Below, one piece after another: positions 55,627-64,000 of a DNA stretch of 64,000 nucleotides. How positions within the stretch are numbered: position 1 is the first letter of the stretch; the number at the start of each line of letters is the position of its first letter. This DNA is from Kwoniella bestiolae CBS 10118 (Eukaryota; Basidiomycota; Tremellomycetes; Tremellales; Cryptococcaceae): assembly GCF_000512585.2 (NCBI RefSeq), contig NC_089243.1:620001-684000 (forward strand), in the 5' to 3' direction. The notes under the pieces were generated by a model. That model saw only the letters and a program-made list of their open reading frames with translations, had not been told where the DNA came from and did no database searches. Position numbers and translations under genes: made by a program.

Positions 55627-58547
55627 ATGCAGACTATAGCCAGTACCGACAATGTCGTCCTCACGGAGAAACGAGGACTAAAAGCATGTACAGCGTAAGC
55701 TTATTTTCGTATCTATTCGCACATAGTGTCGGACCAACTCGCTGACCTTCATTTCCATGTGATGTATCAGATGTCGTATAGTCAGTCATCCCCCCTCATG
55801 CATGCATAGATCTGAAGCTCACCGAGCAATGTCATAGGCAAAAGTCCGATGTCAAGTTGTTCCTGATATTGGAATCTGTTCGCGATGTCAGAGTGCAGCT
55901 ATTCCTTGTCGGTTCACTACTACCCGTCGAGGAAGAGTCAAGGGAAGTAAGAAGTAAGTTCTGACTTGCTGACATAATGTGAAATTATGAATAACAGCTA
56001 GTCCACAGTCGCAAGACTCTCGAGAAGCTCGCGCAAAGGAACAGCGATGCCTCGAGAAATCTTTCTTCCCCGGACTCCGGGATTGATCAATCCCCAATTC
56101 CCGATTTTACCTGGATAGCAGAAGGCACTTCGATTCCTCTAACACGAGCTCAAAGCCCCTTAGATCCCTTCGTCTCTACCCTTCCATCACCTACACCTGC
56201 TCCACACCGTCTACCCAATACATCTCGTCAGTCGATGACACGCAGAACAGTTCAAACCATGGCTGGCACCTTTCCCACCGGCTCTGAACTAGCCATATCC
56301 GATCCGATCCCTCGTGCGGATTTCTCGACTGGAAGGGATGTACATAACCCTTTACTGTTTCTGGCAGAATGCGCAAGGAGGGGATGGGATTCGGCGGACG
56401 ACTCGGAATGGAGAGATACGATGGTGGTGCCCACTCCAAGTACCAATATACCGCTCGAAGATGCAATCAGGCTGGGAAGATGGTCTAAAGAGAATCTAGG
56501 GAAGATCATAGCAGATCAGAGGAAGTATTTTCAACATGGTTTACACGGGACAAAGAGGGATGTTAGTATTGGGCTGGATCCAGTGTATCAGAATGTGATC
56601 AAAGAGGATCAAGTGGGGACACTGTTTTCCAAGTAAGTCTTCATAACCATCACACTATACTTCGCTGCAGGGTGATGCCAGCTAATTTGATTTCGATGGT
56701 ATAGCTACTTCTGTCACGTACATTCCCAATGGGGCATGCTGGACCGGAATGTACATACACCTTCTTTCGTGCGTTCGAGATCAGCTTTCCTGTTCACGGT
56801 CATACTCGCTCTCGGAGCTACTTCCATCGCTACCTTGTCCACGTCGACTCCTCAAGATCGTCTACTAGCTATCAAACTGTGGGCGCACCTCGAAAAGCTA
56901 CAGCTGGTCATCTGCGCTACCTCGGCAAAATCCATCGAGATCGTTCAGGGCATGCTGGTATGTATGGCCGTTATGAGCAGTCCGCCAGTGTCGTATCTGA
57001 CTTATCGTTTTCGCAGATGGCTCAGATGTGGGCCTTGAGAACACCTAGATTAGTTGATGATCAGCGGGCGACGCGATTAGGCATGGCCGCGCGAATGGCT
57101 GGTCAGATAGGTCTTCAGCTCGCTAGACATCATGGTAACAGCTCGGGAGAGCCAAGGAGTGCTAATGACCTCAGGACACGCTTATCGCTTGTACTGGTGG
57201 AGAGCAGGTATGTGGGCTTTTGCATCGCAGCAAAAATGGGGGGCTGACATGGGATATTCAGATGGGAATCCATTGCTGACAGACAAGAGATATCATGTGC
57301 TGGATTTGATTTGACTGATTTCGAGGCAGAGGAACTGGACCGTACAGGGCCTTTCGACGACATAGCGCTTATGGCGGCTGATTATGCCTTGTATCGATTT
57401 GAGGTATGTTTGAATCTCTATTGTTTACGCTTTCTTGTCTCGGAACTGATACATGCGACAGGCCGAATCGAAAGACCGGATCTCACGAATCTCACAGAAT
57501 AATCGATCATCGACAGCTTTGGACAGTGAGAGGATCTGGATCCAGACCTACCTGTCAAGTTGGGAGAGTAAATGGGTTGAGCCCCAGAATGATCCATTGC
57601 GTCGATGGTGGTTCCGATACTTGTCCATCCGATCTCGATTGGTCGGGATCCTTCGAGTCGCCAAAGCTCGAGCACAACCTGGACCGTGGACTGATCAGAT
57701 GAAAGCGGACCTGGTCCACGTATCCATCGAGTTACTTGAAGGTTGTCTCTCGCATGAGAGGTCGATGCATATGCTCCGACCTACTTCTCCTATCGTCTTT
57801 GCGGCTGCCATCCTACTTCAGCTGACGAACAAGGATGCCCCCGAGCGGGATCTGATTTTAAGGGTTGCGTTGAGGTTGTCGGGCGAGCCGAAGCAGGAGG
57901 ATATCATGACTTATGCTGTACATAATGGGTATCAGATATTGAACATGTTATGGTAAGTGGACGTGGCAGATTTCAGACCTGTTACAGTACTGATGAATAT
58001 CCGAAATAGCTTGAGTAAAGAAGTGACCACTTCAAATGTTGGACCATCTACCACCTCCTCAAGCAATATCACATACCCCCAATCTTCCATCTCTCCCTCC
58101 ACTCAGTCTCTTATGGGAGAAGATCTTTCCCTACATCCACCACACTTACAGCCTGTCTCATCGATTCACCAGAGAATAGACCCATTACCGTTCTCTGCGC
58201 CGTCAAATCCCCAGCCATTCGATGATATAGGTCAGCTTCTAGGTCTCGGTGGAAACGCAAACACCGAATTCCTCCAACGGCAGAGTATAGCTCCAACTAG
58301 TACACCATCTGGGTGTATGCAAAATCAAAACCAAAGCACCAATGTGAACACGGTATGGGGCAACTTCCTGTCTACTGAACCCTCGAATCTGAACCAGTCC
58401 CCGTCGATAGACTTGCCCGCTCAGACGGGATACATGGCATGGCCAAATAACGGGGAGGAGCTATTCAACCTCGCTGGAGGAGGCCAGATGTCGGATAATG
58501 ATATTTCGGATTTCTATTTCCATCTCGCTTCTGCTTTGGGCAGTTAG
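55627..58547 (+). CDS. Zn2Cys6 fungal transcription factor, 810 aa, with 10-nt microexon
   Basis: Nine exons: 55627-55694, 55771-55780 (10 nt), 55838-55953, 56009-56632, 56705-56957, 57017-57207, 57262-57403, 57462-57952, 58010-58547; sum 2,433 nt, 811 codons. The binuclear zinc cluster is Cys21, Cys24, Cys31, Cys40, Cys43, Cys50 (KACTACRIAKVRCQ, ICSRCQSAAIPCRF), followed by a basic linker and a short coiled coil (NRKTLEKLAQRNSDA). The middle region (YFCHVHSQWGMLDRNVHTPS onward) fits the fungal-specific regulatory domain. The C-terminus is glutamine/asparagine/serine rich and may activate transcription. The targets are unknown; the neighbouring PhyH gene is an obvious candidate. Confidence 0.92.
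55771..55780 (+). other. 10-nt microexon (ATGTCGTATA) of the Zn2Cys6 factor
   Basis: Between introns of 76 nt (55695-55770) and 57 nt (55781-55837), with a TATCAG acceptor and a GTCAGT donor. It encodes the second zinc-binding cysteine, Arg and Ile of CTACRIAKVRC. Confidence 0.82.
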
Positions 58548-59192
58548 ACGTTGTCATCAGTGTACTGTGTTGGCGATTGTAGAATAGGTTGTTGTATGCA
58601 CTGGATCATACGAGTAACTTGGATGATTGGAGTTTATCTTAAATAGGTACACCAGTTAACGAGAGTATTTCGGCATTTCCCACTCTAGTGTTGAAATTAA
58701 GCTTTTAAACCACGTTATTAGGAGGTTTATTGGCTGGGTTCAGGGTTTAGTAGTCCAATAGTTGCGTTATTTGTATTTACTGGAGTTGATAAATACAAAT
58801 CCATTTATTCTTTCACCCAAAATACAAATTTAATCGTCTTACGAGGAGTACCACCGATTCCTTCCTAATCAACCAATCCTACCTCGTACAATTATACACT
58901 CACTCCTACATCCTCCATCCCACCCCACCACTCCGATACTAACCACCTCGATTCGTACAGTGACAGTGATAGTGACTGTGAGAACATTGATAGTGTCTCA
59001 TATCAATTAAATACAAATCATTTATCCCATCCCAACAATCTAATCAATGTCTCTCCTCCTGTTATCACCATTCTAATCCGGCCTGATCCGACTACAACCT
59101 ACGACCTACATTCCTACATTCCTTAGGAACTACCTACCTTCACCTTGCCCGTCCGAAGAGGTCAGACCTGTCTCACTCCGAATACCTCCACG
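58548..59192. promoter_or_regulatory. Promoter of the ERT1-like gene with repeated AAATACAAAT elements
   Basis: 645 bp between the two plus-strand regulators. The 10-mer AAATACAAAT occurs at 58791-58800, 58820-58829 and 59009-59018, and in reverse orientation at 58769-58778. Pyrimidine-rich tracts follow, as in a 5' leader. Confidence 0.5.
58769..58800. repeat. Inverted repeat, 11-bp arms with 10-bp spacer
   Basis: ATTTGTATTTA (58769-58779) and TAAATACAAAT (58790-58800) are perfect reverse complements around a 10-bp spacer. Possible dimeric protein-binding site; alternatively a weak hairpin. Confidence 0.85.
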
Positions 59193-61984
59193 ATGAACAA
59201 TATGAACGGTTACCAGCTGTACGAAGATCCCAACAATAACCCCAGCGGTTCATCGATTTTCCCCGGATTATCACGGACAACTTCCTCCTCATCCTCCATC
59301 CAGCAGTTCAACCCCAACGCTCAGTCTCAACAGCAGAATGATCCATATACATACCTCCATTCCCAATTGGGCGCATCGAGCTTACATTCCCAACTTGGCG
59401 CATCGAGCTTGAGGGGGATCGTACCCAACCTCAAACCTACTTCCTTCAATTCGTTCAATCCTGATGATTACGTTTCGAACATCATTGATCCTTCGCAGAA
59501 CCCCTTGACTCAGATTACACAGATCCAACATAATGGGCCGACTAGAATATCAGGTATAGGGAAGAAGAAATCTGCCAAGAAGTTTCATGGGTTAGAGGGG
59601 TTGGGGAAGAATGGTGAACCTAGGAAGAAGAGGACGAAGAGGTCCACGGGCAAAGCTTGTGTGTATTGTAGGAGAAGGTGAGCAGGTCGCCTGCATCGTC
59701 ATATCTGATCAATTGAGGATAATGGATAGCAGATGCTGATGAGGACTTGTTTTGTAGTCATATGGTATGTGAGGGTGGAAGACCTTGTGAGAGATGGTGA
59801 GTTCATCATGCTACTCCCATCGCGTTGTGACTATGGCTAAGGACCACCTCAGTATAAAAAGAGAGATCCCTCATCTATGTCGAGACTTCACTCCACCACC
59901 TCATCACCCTCATCACTCTCACTCGCATCAATCAGAAACCAGTCAAGTCACCGAATCACCACCTCAGATCAGTGGGGGAGAATCCTCATCCGCCAATACC
60001 GTACAACATCAATCGCAATCACAGATGCAAGCTCAACCAACTTTGATACCTAGTCTCCCCCAACAAAGTCAGCAATCCCAGCAACAACAACAGCAACAGC
60101 AGATACCCATGTACTCTGATCCCAATTTCCCTCCATCATGGCCGTTACTTCCGAACGCGTCGAATCAGATGCAATTCAACTCTGCACCTGCGCAGCTCAA
60201 CCAGATATTATCCCAGCAGACCCCTCCTGTTAAATTAGAACCAGACTTGACTGGGAATGGAAATATGGCTCAGCCATCATGGGGTGAGTCGAATGACGAT
60301 TCAGAATTAGCTGCGTTGAAGTGAGTTCCCTCTCAGCATCCTTCTGATTGAACGGCAATATTGACATGACCATTGATTTAGCAAATTCATGAAAGATCTT
60401 GGTGTACCTGCACTCCCAGGGGATTTCTTCAGCTTCATGAATTCACTTGACGGTAATGATCCCAACAACTCGCTTCAGGTACCAATGTCGGATGATATGG
60501 GTACAAGTACCACCAACACTCCGGACTTTGCTAACCTATCTTCGCAAAATCTCGTTGGGCAGTTTGGTGGGTCCGGGAACAATAAGGGAAAAGGGAAGGT
60601 CGTACCGATGTCAAGGATGTGGGTTCCCTCTCTCTTACTTGTGACTGGAGGTGTTACTGATATTGTATATACGCCAAATAGCGATAAATTCATGATGGCC
60701 GCTGCGGATCAACCGAATGGAAGTCGAGCAGCAAGATTAGCACAAGTCATCAAAGCCAAATACGATGCTGGGTTATTGAAACCCTATGACTATGTAAAGG
60801 GATACGAGAGGATGAACAAATGGATGGAATCTGGACGGGCTGCTCCAAGGATAGAAAGTAGAGCGGGGAGTGAGACGGATAGTCCCATAGGCTTAGGGAG
60901 GAACGGGAGACCAAATATGACTGGTGTGTACATCCCTCAATTCTCAATTCAACCAGATCACAGGCTGAATTTACTTCGCAGGCCTGACACCGCACCAAGC
61001 CTTGGGAAAGAGTATATCCCCTGATTCAAGGAGACGTATATTAGCTGCTTTGGCTGGGTTCAGACCCAAATTCAGGCAGATAGCTAGGACTTTGACGAAT
61101 GTGGATCTGGTGTTTGTCGAAGAAGCCATGGAGAGATGGATGCTGGAATATGATAGGACTTTTGCATGTGAGTGGGGCGTTTGCCATCCATCTATACACT
61201 TCATTCGTGACCCATGATCTGCTTTCCGTTACCTACACCTACCTCTGCACCTTTTTGGACTATTCCCCTGCGTCCTGATCATGTACTGACTTGATACATC
61301 GCATTCAGCCATCCACACCCCATCATGCATCTGGAGACGAACAGGTGAAATCCAAAAAGCCAACCAAGAATTCTCCAATCTGACTGGGATACCCGCATCG
61401 ATGTTCAGGGATGGTCAGCTGTGTGTATACGAGTTGATGGACGAGGAAAGTGCCGTGAGGTATTGGGAAGGGTATGCTAAGATAGCTTTTGATCAGAGTA
61501 GGTGGTGTTTCCTTCACGTTCGTTTCCCACTCAATCACATCTATGACCCAAACTGCCCTTGTCTTGTCTCAACATGAATGTCTTGTACTGACCCTTTCTA
61601 AACTTCCAGACCAAAGATCAATGTACATCTCCTGCACGCTGCACATCCCCCTCTCCCTCACCCGACACAAACCCCGTCATCTATCTGCAGCACCCACACC
61701 TAACCCTTCTAAATCTGCCTACCCCGTCCCGCCCCTCGATCTGGCCTTACCCCAAAGTTACGCTGCCGACGGCGCCTCGTCAGATAATGGAGTGCTGGAT
61801 GAGTTCAGAGAGATCAAATGTTGTTTTAGCGTGACTATTAGGAGGGACACGTGGGGTGTTCCGGTGGCGATCATGGGACAATGGATTGTGAGTTTATCTT
61901 ATCACTCTTTCGAATTTCACATGTTGATGCGAAAGGATGAATGACTGATGTATGATGCTTTTTTGATAGCCTATACAAGGATAG
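59193..61984 (+). CDS. ERT1: ERT1/RDS2 (AcuK)-type Zn2Cys6 regulator with PAS region, 712 aa
   Basis: Nine exons: 59193-59677, 59758-59796, 59853-60320, 60382-60618, 60682-60923, 60982-61167, 61309-61497, 61610-61887, 61970-61984 (2,139 nt, 713 codons). The start is MNNMNGYQLYEDPNNNPSGS. The zinc cluster Cys156, 159, 166, 172, 175, 184 (KACVYCRRSHMVCEGGRPCE, RCIKREIPHLC) has the spacing of the Ert1/Rds2/Gsm1 family and spans three exons. A glutamine-rich linker follows, then RILAALAGFRPKFRQIARTL and a PAS-like domain (EIQKANQEFSNLTGIPASMF, GQLCVYELMDEESAVRYWEG). Family members control gluconeogenesis and non-fermentable carbon use. The intron at 60619-60681 is 63 nt and stop-free. Confidence 0.92.
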
Positions 61985-62261
61985 AGAACCAGCAGAGTGT
62001 TTATACTGTCGTGCAGATGAAGGGAAGTCTTGATGAGGATGAGCAGTGTACCCTCATTGGGTAGGAAGGAGGTAGAAGCAGACATCCCACTCAGTATAAA
62101 GAGTTAGGATTGGTAGTTCTATATCATGCATAATATTGATTCAAGACAATTACTCCGAGATTCCTCTATCCTCTTCTGAGATCCCACTGCAATTCTAGAC
62201 AAGTTCGGGGCATCAAAGCATACTTACCATCACTCCGTGGTACATGACAATATGACATGAC

Positions 62262-63643
62262 TCAGACGTAAGCCCTACCAACCTCAGAAGTCTGAACGTT
62301 CGAGTCTAGCCTTTCCCTTTCCCCTTCCCCGTTGTTCTCAACGAATTTACTAGGAGGTAATAGACCCCATATCAACAAAGCTAATACCACGGGTAGATAC
62401 TCCAAAGTCCCAAATAAGCTCTCATGGGTGGACGCAAATCCGAAGAACCCCTGAGCGGTCTCTGAGAGTCTGAACGTGGTTCGTAAGAGGATGAGAAGCG
62501 AGGTGATGAGGATAGTGTAGAGGAACAGACGTAGTGTGCTCAGTGAGGTGGTATGGGTGATGTAGGTGGAGCGGTATGAGCGGTATATTGTTAGAAGGAG
62601 GATGAGGAGGAAGGAAGTGAAGGAGAAGCACTGTGAGTGAGTCGTGAACGGGTTAGCAACGTTGTTGTCGCATTACGATAAGACTGGCTGAATGAGCTGT
62701 ATTTGGAGGGTTGGGGTATTGACTCACCTGGATGGCTAATCCTGCTAAGAGTATATCATTGGCCTGTTCTGGTGTGACGCTCGAGGGGTTGCCTCGGACT
62801 TTGGCTGATTCTGAGGATCCGATCAGAGCTGCTCCGACTACTTGGATGATGGCTAGGTTGAACGAGTCAGTATTGAGTATCTATCGTGTGAGTGGCTCGG
62901 GAGGGGATCGAGAACTCACTCGTCACTATGTCGGCGGTGACAAAGACTAGGAGAATTAAATGGTGATATTAGCCAATATCCACGTCCAGAGCTATGGCGA
63001 TCACTCACAGATCAAAACCTTCCTTGGACCAATGATCAACAGCCTCTCTGCGCCTTTGTAGCTCCTGGTGGCTATTGAGAGGGATAGGTAGATGGCAGCT
63101 GAGAAAAGTACGGGGGCCTATAGTGACACCCAAATGGTTCGTACTGTTTTAGCGAACACACTCTCTATGCCTAGAGATAGATTCATGCTGCTTTCTGAGA
63201 ACAGAGATTCCGGAACATGGAAGATGGTCATATATGAGGGAAGAGCCAAACTCACCACTACAATCAGGAAGTACTGAGCCACAAACGTACTGACCACAAA
63301 CGGACGTCGATGACTAGCCAGTCTCGCTGCGTACCCGCCTATCTCCATGAGCTATGAAGCGTTCCAACTTGAATTTAGCCTTGTAACGCGACCTCAACCA
63401 CGATTAGGTATCAGGGATATAGCGAGGTGAAGTACTCACCGCACCGACCAATATCAAACCATGGAACCACCTTGTCCCCTTCTTTCTAGCAAGCCAGAAC
63501 GAATGCAAAGACACGCAGATCGCGAATGTTATTATCCCAATAATGCCCAGTGCGAGGGAGGGGGTGTACCCGTAGATGATTATTGATGCCTCGTCGTCCT
63601 TTGGGTTGGGGTTGATGGGCCCGCGGTAGGTCGTTCCGGACAT
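62262..63643 (-). CDS. RTA1-like seven-helix membrane protein, 309 aa
   Basis: Six exons: 63643-63440, 63351-63256, 63117-63009, 62946-62920 (27 nt), 62852-62728, 62630-62262 (930 nt, 310 codons). The N-terminus YGYTPSLALGIIGIITFAIC is the RTA1 signature, followed by LMEIGGYAARLASHRR, APVLFSAAIYLSLSIATRS, FFVTADIVTIIQVVGAALIG, RTTFRLSETAQGFFG and ESLFGTLEYLPVVLALLIWG. The family includes Rta1, Rsb1 and related stress or lipid-translocation proteins of the fungal plasma membrane. The molecular activity is uncertain in general. Seven hydrophobic segments are present. The tail is short and acidic. Confidence 0.93.
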
Positions 63644-64000
63644 TGCGTTAGGTATTCTTCTGGGGTAGACAGATGTTCAAGGTAAGCCTGAAGATTGAGA
63701 GGAGGGAGATAGAAAGCGAGGGTTGGTGGTTGCAAGATGTGAAAGGGGAAGTTGATCGCTATCTCAGTGGTTATCGGTCTACTCGTGATGCTTGATATTT
63801 GGCTCTATACCAGGTGTGATATGATACGAGCGGTAGTTGAAGATGGTTTAGCTCTGATTAAGATTAGAGATCTGCTGGAAATAAATAATGGATCAGACAA
63901 TTATGAATATTACGAGATCGAACGATTTCTCTCCCCCCTACGTCACATCTCACCGTGCCAAGACCAAATAGTAAAACAGGTGACAAACCGCTAAACCGAA
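63644..64000. other. Upstream flank of the RTA1-like gene
   Basis: 357 bp to the window end. An 80-codon open frame on the plus strand lacks a proper ATG start at its head and any domain. Treated as promoter. Confidence 0.4.

Noticed and set aside
63752..63994. 80-codon frame with a hydrophobic start at the window end
   Set aside because: The head is not an ATG and the hydrophobic stretch is short; probably promoter sequence.

Overview
The window is nuclear DNA from a basidiomycete yeast, most likely Tremellomycetes (Cryptococcus/Kwoniella-like). This is inferred from very intron-dense genes with introns of about 50-100 nt (GT donors, CTNAY-type branch sites, AG acceptors), short intergenic gaps, and the gene repertoire. 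I rebuilt exon structures by hand. In 19 of the longer genes the exon lengths sum to an exact multiple of three and the product aligns with a known family along its length, so those models are reliable. No tRNA, rRNA, CRISPR array or transposon was recognised.

Layout. 1-6.9 kb: the 5' part of an SP-family sugar transporter (-), a small unknown protein (+), and a divergent pair made of a four-zinc-knuckle ZCCHC9-like protein (-) and mitochondrial ribosome recycling factor RRF1 (+). 7.4-8.4 kb: small spliced genes on the minus strand, including a cysteine-containing 93-aa protein. 9.3-14.1 kb: an SLC35C2-like TPT/DMT transporter (-) and an AIF/FSP1-like FAD oxidoreductase (-). 15.5-20.9 kb: NOP7/pescadillo (-) and the RNA polymerase I factor RRN7 (+), back to back on one short promoter. 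21.2-26.6 kb: low-molecular-weight tyrosine phosphatase LTP1 (-), actin-capping protein beta CAP2 (-), mitochondrial Mg channel MRS2 (+). 27.1-34.9 kb: a CTLH/WD40 protein (+), a small membrane protein (-), AP-1 type beta-adaptin APL2 (-), mitochondrial BolA protein BOL3 (+). 35.1-43.7 kb: methionine aminopeptidase MAP1 (-), inner-membrane peptidase IMP2 (+), a nitrilase-family amidase (-), a three-LIM-domain protein (-). 43.7-47 kb: gene-poor stretch with a heptanucleotide tandem repeat. 47.1-63.6 kb: structure-specific nuclease MUS81 (-), sugar transporter (-), PhyH-family dioxygenase (-), Zn2Cys6 regulator (+), ERT1/RDS2-type Zn2Cys6-PAS regulator (+), RTA1-like membrane protein (-).

The most striking signal is exon structure rather than gene content. 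Six internal exons of 2, 3, 6, 9, 10 and 11 nt lie in four ordinary housekeeping or regulatory genes, and each is needed to restore a conserved motif: 2 nt and 9 nt in MAP1, consecutive 3 nt and 6 nt exons that build the catalytic loop of LTP1, 10 nt in a Zn2Cys6 finger, and 11 nt in the nitrilase. Two introns (in APL2 and the ERT1-like gene) are a multiple of three long and stop-free, so retention would be silent for frame.

Functional themes: mitochondrial maintenance (RRF1, MRS2, BOL3, IMP2), ribosome synthesis (NOP7, RRN7), and a possible accessory group of transporter, dioxygenase and Zn2Cys6 regulator at 50.5-58.5 kb.
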